Source: Chloranthus sessilifolius
Taxonomy: Eukaryota > Streptophyta > Magnoliopsida > Chloranthales > Chloranthaceae
Reading direction: 5' to 3'
Assembly (NCBI GenBank): GCA_021018995.1
Contig: CM037588.1
Coordinates: 146,029,725-146,093,724, forward strand
DNA: 64,000 nt
Shown: piece by piece, positions 53,433 through 64,000 of the stretch
Layout: every line of letters starts with the position of its first letter
How positions within the stretch are numbered: position 1 is the first letter of the stretch
The notes under the pieces: model-generated
What the model was told of the DNA's origin: nothing
The model's database searches: none
Seen by the model: only the letters and a program-made list of their open reading frames with translations
Made by a program: the position numbers and the translations under genes

Positions 53433-54742
53433 TGTCACGACCCAAAATTCTACCCCATCTCGAGGGCGTAGAATTCTAAGTTATGACCCGCACGCATCCC
53501 AGATACGTTAAGCGAACATACATATAATCAAAGTTCTCATGCAAATCTGGTTCCACAAAATCCATGAAAGCTAACAAATAAAGTTGGAATATAAAAGCAG
53601 TCATAAATAATCGAATAAATGCGATAAAATTCAAGTAAACCACTAATAAAAGGGAAATAAAAATCGGAGGCAAATCCAATATAAGAAATTATGGAGTTAA
53701 TAATAATAATATCAAACGAAACTCAGTACCGAGTCTACAATTGTCAATAATCGACGCTCGGATCAAAATCAACACCTAAGTCCTCCTAGTAGCCAGCGGC
53801 GTCGCCCTCCCAAGGCTCCTGGTACTCAACGTCCACGTGGTCAATGAAATCAACGCCAATAGGATTAGAATAGCTAGCATCCACTCCATCGATATAATCA
53901 CCTGCAGCTATTAGATTTTCATAGAATGAGTTTACTCAATTATGTAAACTCAGTGAACACACCACTAATTCACCTCATACTACTCAGGTGCATTATGGGT
54001 GCATCACGTGAGTGATAATAATAGTATATCAATGGAATCAGAAAGAGAAAATGGCAAAACCTGTGCATATCGTAGAGCTCATATCATAATATAAATATAG
54101 GATCATGATCTAGATACTCATATCCTAACGTACATCACCATATCTCATAATATAACATATTTTATTATTCTTGCACATGCATCTATATATCGCATGGGCG
54201 TATCTAACATACTCATAAATCTAGTACGACCTGTGCCAGAATCACTGCTCGAGCCTATCATGAGAGGGTCACCAAAATAGCTTACCCCCATAACATATAC
54301 TCATACACCTCATCCAGCCTAATGGGGAGACATGGCCAAATGTAACTCATAACATACTCATATTGTCTCCCATAACCGTCTTGATTGTAAGACGCTATTA
54401 TCCTTGCGATAGCTGTGTAAGGAACGACACGTACGGACTTAAGTTTTTAATCTTATGTTAGCCTACACAGTGCCTTATTATCATACTCATAACTTATCTT
54501 ATCTTACATGCTCATATCATAACATATTCTTACAACTTACATCTAAGACAAACTATAGTGGGATAACTTTACTAAATTATACTTTCCAAGGAAAGGGCTT
54601 CGTAGTAACCTGAATATACTTTGTGTGGTAGTAAAGAGACTTCACTATCATAGGGATTCGATACTATCATAGAAGAGTTGCATCCGTACATGGACGCCTA
54701 CATTCTAAGTTTCACGTAACAATAAAGAGATCTCACTATAAT
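53433..54742 (-). repeat. Gypsy LTR fragment
   Basis: Begins TGTCACGACCCAAAATTCTAC on the + strand, the reverse complement of a typical plant Gypsy LTR end. It continues as LTR-like non-coding sequence until the next LTR start at 54743. No partner LTR, primer site or internal region is present, so it is a fragment or a solo LTR cut by the next insertion. Orientation is inferred by analogy with E4. Confidence 0.55.
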
Positions 54743-55469
54743 TGTGATAGCCCGAATTTTTCTAACCTAAATTTTCTAAGACAAATTTTTTTTTTTTCTT
54801 CAACTTATATCAAATGGAAAAACTCAGACTACCAAATCGTAGATCATAATCTGATACAGAATACTTAGTACATCCACACACATATAGAAATCAAAGCAGA
54901 TAATATATATGGCATAATTAAAATCGTCAGTTCTAATATTCAACCTAAACAGTAACTAAAATAACCACCGGTGATGGCCGACTATCACCTAACAGTAGTG
55001 TATAATAAATGTATAATAACAAGAATGTACCAAGCCCAAATTTATCAAAATCTATAATGTACTAAATCTACGATCCCTGAACTACGAGTACAAATCCTCA
55101 GGCGGAAGATCCTCTTCTTCCGGTACAAAATCCTGATATTTCTCATGCCCAAATCCTTGATCAAGACCTGTACCTATGACGTATAGTCAGAGTGGGCTAA
55201 CAGTCTAAGCATAGCAGAAGAAATATCAATATCAATTTCACATCTCATCATCTCAATGTAAATATTCATGATCGAGTTCCAACATGCAATTTACTTATCA
55301 AAATAGAATTTGCATATATCCTTAAATCGAAATCAAAATCAATAATTCGGTGTTTCACACAAATTTCAATGATTCATTCTCAGTTCCTAAGTTCACATTC
55401 GAATTCAGATTCAGAATTTTTATTCGGATTCAAAGACTCACTCAATTCAGAGTTCAGGTTCAATGACTT

Positions 55470-55720
55470 ACAATGTTCAGATTTTCATTATTCACATCTT
55501 ACAGTGTTCAAACTTTCAATTCACATCTTACAGTGTTCAGACTTTCAGTTCACATCTTATAATGTTCAGACTTTCAGTTCACATCTTATAGTGTTCAAAC
55601 TTTCAATTCATAACTCACAGCATTCAGACTCCCAGCTCATATCTTACAGTGTTCAGACTTTCAATTCACATCTTACAGTGTTTAGACTTTCACTTCATAA
55701 CTCACTGTATTCTCAATTTC
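55470..55720. repeat. 29-bp tandem repeat array
   Basis: About nine copies of a unit like TTCACATCTTACAGTGTTCA plus nine more bases, with point variants. Long + strand ORFs across it merely reflect the lack of stops in the unit. Confidence 0.85.
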
Positions 55721-55764
55721 CAGCTGTTCAGTCAGTATCAAGTCAGTATCAAGTTAGTGCGTAT

Positions 55765-55945
55765 AGTATGCAGTGTGTATGGATTAACTCGTCGTACCGG
55801 TCCAATATGCAGTGTGTACAGATTAACCTGTCGTACCGATCCAGTATGCAGTATACAGTGTGTATGGATTAACCCGCCATACCGGTCCAATATGCAGTGT
55901 GTACAGATTAACCCGTCGTATCGGTCCAGTATGCAATCATGCATT
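55765..55945. repeat. 39-bp tandem repeat array
   Basis: Four copies of a unit containing ATGCAGTGTGTATGGATTAA followed by a CGTCGTACCGGTCCAAT-type end. The third copy has a 6-bp insertion. All lie inside the second LTR fragment. Confidence 0.9.
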
Positions 55946-56999
55946 CAATGTCCAATCAGTTTATACGAATACAAAGTTCACAATTCACGTTCAAAATTCA
56001 CATCCGGTTCAATGTTCATCTCAGTTCCTATCAGATTCTATTGATTCAATATTCCAATCTTTTGATTCATGGCTCATATTCGGAGTCCATATTCGGACTT
56101 CATATTATTTTTCAAAGTTCGAATTTGTATTCACATTCATAGCTCATGTTCAAAGTCTATTTTCTAAATTCATATTCACTTTCGAATACAGAGTTCAAAT
56201 TTCATACTCATACTAATAATTTCAAGATAAATCGTTCTTATTCTAACTCAGAGTTCTGTATTCCATATTCAAATTTTCATATGCAACTAATAATTTCAAA
56301 AACTGCAATTATATCTCAAAGATTCAAAGATTTCCTAACATCAGTCAAATCAGATTCAAATACAAATGTCTTTTCATATCAAATTCAAATGCATATTCTA
56401 AGTTTAGCAATTCCAATACCTTTCAAAGAATTCAAAGTTCAAATTTCAAATAGTTTCATTTCTAACTCAATGACAATCAAACTCATCACATTTCATTAAT
56501 CATTTCATGATATTTTACAAATCAAATTCAAATCATAAGTACTAATGTAATCTAATCACATCATGAAAATTTATGAATCAAAGACAAGGATGAAATTAAA
56601 GTTTGAAGTTTCCCTATTTCATGACTCACGATACCACGCAAATCACGCAAGACAAGTCAAAGAACCCCACACACACATCCAAATTATAACCTGCATTACA
56701 ATGCTAATCAATTTTAAATTGTACCCTTACAAGTGCATAAGATCTATTAAAGAATGGTGAAATCAAAGGTGTCAAATAAACCTAAGAAAGTACCAAAGGC
56801 GAGATTTGTATAAAATGAAAATTAACAACTACACAAACACAAATAAAAAGATATAAACAAAGCTTATGCAAGGAAAACAATGATGAATCAAACAACGACA
56901 AAAAGATGATCAAGGAGTCCGCCAACCCTAGATTTATAATTTTTCTACCAACAATCAATTACATTTCAATGTTAAATTATTTACCATCCTATTACTATA

Positions 57000-58495
57000 A
57001 GCAAAATTATACAATCGTGAGATTTTTTTCAATCCCGTCGTGGTGATGCGCTCGCTAACAAGAATATAAAGTTGCCACCTGAAGCTTTTGGTGTCCCAGG
57101 AAACCTATATCATTTTTATAAGCACCGAGGTGCCACAAATATAACTCTGAATCTGGTCCACACCAAAGGTTCTTGGGTAGGGGCTTCGGTTATCTATTGG
57201 GAAGGTGTTAGGCACCCAATCAACCCGCTCAATGCGGTATTGACTTATGGCCAAAATAAAAATAATATAAAAAAAAGGCTTCCTTTTGCCCAAAGGGGCT
57301 TGAAATCTTATTTGTGCCCCTCCATTTCTATCGAAAATTTGGCAGCGTAATGGCACAAATGAGAGGATGGAGGAATGATCGAGAAGGTAGAGGAATAGAG
57401 AGGAGAGTCGGAGCTCTCGGGCCCTTGTTGCACCGTTGAGGAGTCTTGCGTTGGCTTGCTTTGATAAGTTTTTGAAAGCTTGTATGGTGGAAAAAGGGGT
57501 TCTAACCTCTAAGGCTTGCTAGGTAAGAGGTAGAGAGGGAAGGCAAATGGATAGCACACACCTAACCTAGAGGCTTTTTATGAAAGGTAAGGCTTGGAAG
57601 GAGGTTTATCAATTTTAGAATTTGTATGAGCAATGGTGCACCAAAGGGAGAAAGATCTTCTCACTTTAAGCTCTTTCTCTCTTAGGCAATTTTCTCAACC
57701 TTTAATCCAAGGGGATGGGGGCTCTATTTATAAGAAAAGGGTAGATTAGGAGGCTACTTAGATGCTAATTAGGGTTAGCAATAAGGTTTCCTAGAATTTT
57801 GAGAGCTTAGAGATGTGTGGGAATGGTTTTAATAGTGGATGATAGGTTGGTGTTTCAAATCACTTAAGGGTTATAAATAGCCATTAAAAGGGTGCAATAG
57901 AACTAGCAAAACACCCCCCAAAGATCAAGATGGTCAACAAGTCAAACCAATCTTAATTTTCAGAGCAAAAAACCATAGGTACTGTTCATATGCCTGGCGC
58001 AACTAATAGTTGAGCCAAGCATATGTACAGTAATACAGTGATTCACAATGGTTTTGGGAGGTTGCAAGCCCGCGGGGGGACTCACTTAAGTGTGGCGCAA
58101 GTATTAGTTGCGCCAAGCCATTTTTGGGCACAAAATCTTGTAAAACTGCTTGATTTTTAAATCGCCATAACTTTTGCTATATAACTTCGATTGAGGTGAT
58201 TCTTTACTCGTTGGAAAGCTGAGAAAGTCCTCTTTCCAATAGTATATGACTTAATAGTAGTAGAATACCTTAGCTAGTCCTGATTCACCACTCTTCATCC
58301 ATTGCCTGGGAAAGTTTAAGGTTTAAGGTTCGGAAGGAGTTTTAACGGTTGGGATTGGTTTCTAAAGGTTCGGGATAAATTTTAAGTGATTTAGGATGAT
58401 TCCTAAGGGTACCATATATGCCATCAAAAGCTTAGAGGCATGCCTCTGTCGAAATATATTTTGATCGGGTCTTGGGCCAAATTTTGGTGTCTACA
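57000..58495 (-). repeat. E7 3' LTR (Tat/Ogre-like Gypsy)
   Basis: The right border is clear: TGTAGACACCAAAATTTGGCC on the - strand starts at 58495, immediately after the tract CCAAAGAGGGGTATC. The left border is not determined. The LTR contains two near-palindromes (57981-58031 and 58093-58115) and a CCATAACTTTTGC...CGATTGAGGTGATTC segment at 58165-58210 that resembles one in the E4 LTR. Confidence 0.7.
57981..58031. repeat. Near-perfect 51-bp palindrome in E7 LTR
   Basis: Two 25-bp arms around a single A at 58006 with three mismatches. The inner part reads GGCGCAACTA / TAGTTGAGCC and the outer part CATATG / CATATG. A shorter relative (TGGCGCAAGTA / TAGTTGCGCCA) lies at 58093-58115 with one mismatch. 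Confidence 0.9.
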
Positions 58496-61412
58496 GATAC
58501 CCCTCTTTGGTATCCGATCACTAATGATCGAATGCCAAAGAAAAGAGACATCCGAAGAGGCCCAAGGTATTACTGATGAGTCTGTTGCATTCAGAACGAG
58601 CTTTAAATATCAAACGGGTAACATGGTGAGAAAATAAAAGTCTTGTATGCCAGGCTAAACATCCATTTCTCAAGGTAATCGGTCCCCAAGCGCTTAGCAA
58701 TATTACTGGGCATAACCGAGGTGGAACGAGTTGCGAAAGCCCTGTATGTCAGGCCAAACATTCATTTTTTAAGATGATTTGAAGGTATTTGATATTTAAG
58801 ATTCATTCTAAATACAATAGCTTTGCAAGTAAAAGGGGTGATCGACCCCACATTCAAAGATAGGTGCGAAGTAAATATACGCAAGGCTCCATAGCTTGCG
58901 TCCAATCCTACGAGGCATTTGATTGCCCCATATAACTGTTCGCAGGTGCCCCTACCTGAGGCAGGGTTCGAAATCTTTGGGCGAACCCATCGATCCTGAA
59001 GTTTATTTAGCAGGACTACCAGAGCGGAGCGAATAGAGGTTGTAAAGCTTTTTGGGGAGTATTTGCCATTTTTGAAAACGTGCCCCGGATCAACAAGACC
59101 TAGAGCATCCAGCTTCAACTACCTTGATCAGGTCTAACCAAACATTGGGTATCTCCCAAAAGAGACATTCAATCCTGGTCTCTGCCAATAATAATCATAA
59201 ATATTATTCAACTATGCATAATCATGCACCCATTAGGAGCAATAAGGAACAAAGGCGATGGAAGCCCCGATCTGGACCTACCCAGGTATAATTTACGGGA
59301 ATAAACAACCATCATACAGATACCTAGATGAACGGCATACACTTTATAAGGATACCACTACTAATACAGGTTTTAAGCCTACACAAAATAAAGGGGAAAT
59401 GAACCTTTCTGGATGCATGGTTGTATATAGTTTGATTGATACATAATCTCATTCTCAATAGGTTAGTCTCAACCAATGATTGACCTTCCCCAACGGAGTT
59501 ATCCAAACCTCAAACCCCGTAGGGCGCGCGCCCAGACCGTGTGGACCAAGAGTCCACACCTCTGAAAAGTTCATGAAAAATTTGAACCTTAGACTCTCAC
59601 GTTCATATGAATCAAAGATAGAGCACTTAGCTCAACAATTTAGCAGTGGAATCCTGACCGAAACATTGACCGTCTGATCATGATTGACACCGTTGCTCCT
59701 ACTTTGAAGCGGGATCCATGGATCCAAGGCAAATTTTAAACCTAGGACATTAGTTTTGTATAGCTGCGTTGCCAATAAAATATTGATATTTTATCGCATT
59801 AAAAACACACATGTGCATAGCTGTGTATGAAAAGTTCACAGATTTCTTTTTTTCTTTTTCAAAATGATTTTCATTCTCCCTTTTTTTTTTAATAGACCTG
59901 ATGTCAATGGCGGGATGCTTCATCTAATTTATCCATCACTGAGAAGTTGCCTGCTTCGAGGCTTTGGACCGTTTGATATTCCTGCACATCCTTAAGAAAA
60001 TGTTGGTCCTTTTTTTGTTTATATAGGTAACAAATGAGGATCCTAATTGACATAAGGAGAAACAAACTTTTACCTATATTTTTTCATTTGCAAGATTTAT
60101 ATATGTTTTTTTTGGATTTTTATTTTCAAAGAATTTTTTGTTCTTTTTCTTTATTTTTGAGATGGAAGTACGATGCTATAACTATGTACATGGGAAAGAG
60201 TAGAAATATACACACTTTTTTTTGTATTTAGATTTTTCTTGATTTTTTTGTTCTTTTTTGGTTTTTCTCTTTTTTTTTTTATGATCCCTTATCAGTGAGG
60301 TGAAGTCACAGGTCCCACTTTGGGCATAGTCGAATCCCTCTTTTAAATAGTCGGGTCTGAGGGATTTTTAGTAGCCTTACCAAGACTGAAACACCAATCC
60401 CTTTAGGCTGAGTCAAACCTTTCTCCTTATCTTGAGTCATACGTTTGACAAAGTCATTTCACAAAGACAATTTTGGTCGAGGCCCGATTTGAACTAGCAT
60501 GAGCGACCCAGAAAAGGGGATCAGGGAGAGTAACCAAGAGGGCTCCTCAAACATTAATTTTATCGACCCATTCCAACAATTATTTTTCTTTCAAAACTCT
60601 TTTACTCACAAAGCCCAAAGTGGGTTCATCGTTCCCATTTTTTCTCTCTTTTTACCCGTGGCGGCCTTTCGGGTTTTCACCATGTCCATGGGCTTAGCTC
60701 TCTTACCCTAAGCGCCCTTTCGGATTTTTACCTGGTCCGCACAAACTCGTTGTTTTTACCCATAGCACCCTTTCGGGTTTTCACTATGTCCATCTTGCTT
60801 TGAGCATGTATTTTTATTCTTATTTTTACTTTTTACTTTTTTTTTTTTTAAAGTCACGACATAGACATCGATTCAGTCATAGTCGGCTAGACGGGGTTCT
60901 GGTGTCGTCTCACAACTCGGCTCGCCTTGACTTAACAGATACTATGACTGCTTGTGAACTTAAAAAGAGGGTTGTCCTCAGAGTGCATCTTGGCCTTGGT
61001 TAGGTTAATATTTGAAGGTATGTTGGGCTAAATAGGATTTTCTTGATATGGCTTCCGTTTTTCTCAACATTCTTCTTTCTCGAGGGATTTTACTGTACAC
61101 GTCCTACGATTCTATTTTTTCTTTTTTCTTTATCTTATTTTAGGCAATCTCTTTTTGAGGTTTTGCTTTTCTGATTTTTTTTAGATTTTGATGGTAACTT
61201 TACTTCCCTCCTTTTTTGTATATGTACACACTTTTTCTTTTCAAAGGAAGTAGTTCATTGAAAGAAAGGCATAGGCTCAAAATAGGGTAGCAAAGGATAT
61301 CATCTTTTTTAGGGATGCTTTTTGGTTACTGTGCTTGGAATGATGGCCTCTTTTGGGTAGTTCTTAAGCAGTTATGTATCTGTTTCACCAATACTTACCT
61401 TATCGTGATAGA
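58496..61412 (-). other. E7 3' non-coding region
   Basis: Starts with the polypurine-tract complement GATACCCCTCTTTGG (58496-58510). About 2.9 kb follows without recognisable coding sequence. It includes several T-rich runs (59840-60280, 61100-61250) and an imperfect repeat around CCCTTTCGG(G/A)TTTT at 60650-60795. The 118-codon frame at 58762-59118 on the - strand has no recognised domain. Confidence 0.6.
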
Positions 61413-62700
61413 CTAAGCATAGAACCGTCGAACGTATCCAGCATTAATGGGCTCAGGCAGATGATCTCCATCTATGGTGGCGAGGCGGATAGTGTATCCT
61501 GGTAGCACATCTCGAACGACGTATGGTCCTTCCCAGTTCGACTTGAACTTTCCTCTCGGATCGGCGTGGAGGGATGGGAGGATCTTCTTCAATACAATGT
61601 CTCTTATCTTTAGATCTCGACCGCGGACACGTTTATTGTAAGCGCATGCGATTCGCCCCTAGTAGACTTGAGTGCAAGGATCAAAATTTTGGTTTTCGTT
61701 TCCATTTCGGAGGGAACCGAAATCGAAATTTTGGCCGATAATTTCATTCTCATACTTTTGATGATTGAAATTTCAGTCCCAAATTATCATTTCGGTGGGG
61801 ACCAAAATCGATAATTTCGATCAAAATTTTGATCATTTCGGCCAAAATTTTGATCCTTGCTTGAGTGTGACACAAGGCTAGGAGTCTCTTCTCATCCAAT
61901 AAGTTCAACTGGTCAAAGCAGGATCTCTCTTTCTCTAATTCGAGTGAGCCTGATTCCATAAGGATTCAAAGCGAGGGTACTTCAAACTCAACTGATAGGA
62001 TGGCCTTAGTTCCATACACAAGGGAGAATGGTGTTGCCCCTGTAGTGGTACGGATTGGCGTTCTGTAGGCCCACAAAGTAAATGATAGCATTTCACTCCA
62101 ATCTCGGTAAGTGACGACCATCTTCTCAAGGATGTGGATGACCATCTTGTTCACAGCTTCCACGACTCCATTAGTTTGAGACTAATAGGGTGACGAGTGA
62201 TGGTGCTTAATTTTATATTACTCGCAGAAAGCTCGAATGCGCTTATTGACAAAGTTTGTACCGTTGTTCGTAATGATATCCTTGGGTACACCAAATAGGC
62301 ACACAATATTATTTTTGAGAAACTTCTCGCCATGACTGGCCGTGATGTTGGCATATGATGCTGCTTCTACTCACTTGGTGAAGTATTCAATGGCAACGAT
62401 GATGAACCGATGTCCGTTTGATGCTTTTGGATTAATCATTCCAACGACGTCAAGGATCCAGGTAGCAAATGACCAAGGAGTGGTCATGCAGTGAAGATCG
62501 ATGGCAGGAGCATGCATCAGGCTGGAGTGTTCCTGACACTTGTAGCATTTCTGAATATGTTTGCAGCAATTTGATTCCATAGTGGTCCAAAAGTATCCTT
62601 GCCGCAAAATTTTTTTAGCAAGCATGTGACCATTGATGTGAGCTCTGCATACTCCCTCATGGATCTCCTTCATGATATTGATCATTTTACTTTCTGTAAG
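61413..62700 (-). pseudogene. E7 integrase, split by a MITE
   Basis: The zinc-binding part (HINGHMLAKKILRQGYFW, KCYKCQ) lies at about 62540-62680. The rve core has LDVVGMINPKASNGHRF with the first catalytic Asp. The second is changed: the - strand reads IITNNG where the family has TDNG, a D-to-N change at about 62265. The Glu-containing segment VEAVNKMV is intact. After the MITE at 61675-61859 the C-terminus continues to SNWEGPYVV and the stop at 61413-61415. Stops interrupt the frame, so the enzyme is dead. Confidence 0.85.
61675..61859. mobile_element. hAT-like MITE inside E7 integrase
   Basis: A 185-bp element with terminal inverted repeats CAAGGATCAAAATTTTGG and a perfect 8-bp duplication, CTTGAGTG (61667-61674 and 61860-61867). 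The 8-bp size and CA termini fit hAT. The interior repeats GATCAAAATTTTGATC-like and CGAAATTTTGG words and has no coding capacity. It is younger than E7. Confidence 0.92.
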
Positions 62701-63339
62701 ACACCTGAGTAAGATCTTATTGAATGATCTTTTGTAAAGGCATTCCCCGCAAATGACGTAACCTACTGCTAGACGCTGAATGGTCTGTTGATCTGTTTTG
62801 GATGTATCCTCCAGGAAGGTGTGACTCTCGAGGAAATTCTTGATATCTGAGAACCAGGGTGGCTTATTATCAGACTTTGTAGGTTCCTCAATTTGTAGGC
62901 AGAAGGCCGGCTCATTTCTCTATTCGATCATGATCAGCTTCATCTCAACTCCATACGAGATTTCTACCACTGACGCCAAAGTTGTTATTGCATCAGTGAA
63001 GCGATTATTTATTTGTGGGACATAGGAGAAAGTAGCATTCTCAAAGTAAGCTATCAGATCCTCAAGGTGCTCATGATAGGAGATCAGTTTCTCATCTTTT
63101 GTCTTCTAATCTTCGTTTGTCTGACATATGATTAGTTGTGAGTCGTCAAATACCCGGAGATGAGTCACTTTTAAGTCCAAAGCTGCCTGTAGTCCAACGG
63201 CACAAGCTTCATATTCAGACATGTTATTTATGTAGGGGAAGTTGAGCTTGATAGAAACTGGTACGTGTGATCCTTTTGGCAAGATTAGGATGGCGCCGAC
63301 TCCTTGACCTTCGGCATTTGATGCCCCATCAAAGTACAT
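62701..63339 (-). pseudogene. E7 second RNase H (archaeal-type) and linker
   Basis: 63106-63339 reads YFDGASNAEGQGVGAIL, then SEYEACAVGLQAALDL and VFDDSQLIICQ. These contain the Asp, Glu and Asp of an RNase H fold of the RVT_3 type. A stop follows, then a linker to the integrase zinc finger. Its presence after the normal RNase H marks the Tat lineage. Confidence 0.82.
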
Positions 63340-63342
63340 TAC

Positions 63343-64000
63343 TCATGATTCTTCTGCTTCTTTTGTATCGTCTTCTGTCATGAACAAGATATCTTCATTT
63401 AGGAATTCGGTCCTTAACGGCTCATAGTCAAGTAAAGGATTGTCGGCAAGATGATCAGTAAGTGCCTGCCCCTTGATTGACTTTTGAGTGACGTACGTGA
63501 TGTCAAACTCGGATAATAAGAGCTGCCAGCGTGCAATCCTTCCAGTAAGGGCTGGCTTTTTGAACAAGTATTTCAACGAATCCATTCGGGCTAAAAGTAA
63601 AACGACATGAGATAGCAAGTAATGGGGAAGCCTCTGAGTGGCCCATACAAGAGTTAGGCATGCTTTCTCCAGATGAGAATAGTGCATCTCGTAATCAGTA
63701 AACTTTTTGTTGAGATAGTAAATGGTCTGTTCTCTTCTTTCCATCTCATCATGTTGCCCTAAGACACATCCCATCGAAACTTTCGTCATAGAGAGATACA
63801 TCAAGAGGGGTCTCCCTGGCTCGGGTGGTACCAACACAGGTGGTTTAAAGAGGTAGCTTTTGATTTTATCGAATGTTGCCTGACAATTATCATTCCATTC
63901 GACGGGCGAGTTCTTCCTTAATAACTTGAAGATCAGTGTGCAGATAAGCGTTAGCTGTTCAATGAACCGACTGATATATTATATTCTGCCAAAGAACCCT
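63343..64000 (-). pseudogene. E7 reverse transcriptase end and gypsy RNase H
   Basis: At the right edge the - strand reads the RT thumb segment (ISRFIEQLTLICTLIFKLL, with one in-frame stop before it). Then come VLVPPEPGRPLLMYLS, YYLNKKFTDYEMHYSHLEK and LLLSEFDITYVTQKSIKGQA, which are the Gypsy RNase H landmarks. The catalytic YxDD part of RT is beyond the window. Partial. Confidence 0.88.

Larger units (their letters stand above)
54743..56990 (-). repeat. Second Gypsy LTR fragment, tandem-repeat rich
   Basis: Starts TGTGATAGCCCGAATTTTT, like the E4 LTR border (TGTGACAGCCTGAATTTTT). It has the E4-like landmarks GATGGCCGACTATCACC at about 54974 and CCTATGACGTATAGTCAGA at about 55171, so it is a distant relative of the E4 LTR. 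The middle is expanded by two tandem arrays. The far end is not defined; it fades before the E7 LTR at about 57000. Confidence 0.6.
57000..64000 (-). mobile_element. E7: Tat/Ogre-like Gypsy element, 3' part
   Basis: Extends past the right edge. On the - strand the visible order is RT C-terminus, gypsy RNase H, a second RNase H, integrase, a long non-coding 3' region, polypurine tract and 3' LTR. The second RNase H after the usual one is the hallmark of the Tat lineage (Ogre, Retand), where it is known as an archaeal-type RNase H. The pol is broken by stops and one MITE. Confidence 0.85.

Noticed and set aside
55369..55872. 167-codon ORF with repeated Ser/Phe/His segments
   Set aside because: It is a translation of a 29-bp minisatellite inside an LTR.
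53433..57000. Calling 53433-57000 a single complete retrotransposon
   Set aside because: Only LTR-type sequence is seen, with two different LTR starts and no primer site, gag or pol.
58762..59118. 118-codon - strand ORF in the E7 3' region
   Set aside because: No domain, no repeat in a related element here, and it is in a non-coding zone; chance is the simpler explanation.

Overview
This window is AT-rich nuclear DNA of a flowering plant, most likely a dicot. The signs are Ty1/Copia and Ty3/Gypsy LTR retrotransposons nested in one another with plant-type primer-binding sites, foldback and hAT-like MITEs, a tRNA-derived SINE of Au type, a Mutator-like element with duplicated cargo, and one intact plant receptor-kinase gene. 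I cannot name the species. There is no sign of bacterial or organellar DNA, and I see no tRNA or rRNA gene and no CRISPR array.

Layout. 1-2850: 3' part of an LTR element (E1, + strand) with a decayed accessory ORF. 2851-4042: intergenic, with a perfect 50-bp palindrome and a TA microsatellite. 4043-21557: a Copia element (E2, - strand, target duplication CTTAA) split by an Athila-like Gypsy element (E3, 4922-17657, - strand). E3 has 2.4-kb LTRs, a gag-to-integrase deletion and a long accessory ORF. 22407-23612: Mutator-like TIR element. 24559-26976: intact intronless G-type lectin S-receptor-like kinase (+), the only convincing functional gene. 27573-39409: Gypsy-type element E4 (- strand, target duplication CCAAT) with 3-kb LTRs, a gag remnant and an accessory ORF but no recognisable pol. 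40260-45335: Copia element E5 (- strand) with recognisable but broken gag, integrase, RT and RNase H. 46040-51181: Copia RT scrap and a 1.7-kb segment present twice (each copy with a LINE tail, a foldback MITE and an Au-like SINE), with a truncated E1-family element between the copies. 51182-52740: short internally deleted E1-family element (E6). 53433-57000: two Gypsy LTR fragments, the second rich in tandem repeats. About 57000-64000: Tat/Ogre-like Gypsy element E7 (- strand, running off the window) with gypsy RNase H, a second RNase H and integrase, the last split by a hAT-like MITE.

The most interesting signal links several of these elements. E1, E3 and E4 differ in LTR sequence, yet each encodes an accessory protein with the same conserved core (the plant transposon protein type). 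Each also carries dense arrays of a family-specific, mostly palindromic motif in two places: in the LTR and directly upstream of the accessory ORF. The motifs are ACGGACGTCCGT in E1, CGCGA in E3 and TTGATCGATCAA in E4. Start-to-start spacings measured by hand fall mostly near whole numbers of DNA helical turns (about 10-13, 20-22, 30-34, 41-44). E5 has a fourth motif (TCAATCGATTGA) spaced 22 bp in both LTRs, and E7 has long near-palindromes in its LTR. This suggests cooperative protein-binding arrays, possibly read by an element-encoded factor in the manner of the VANC anti-silencing proteins of VANDAL transposons. That last step is inference.
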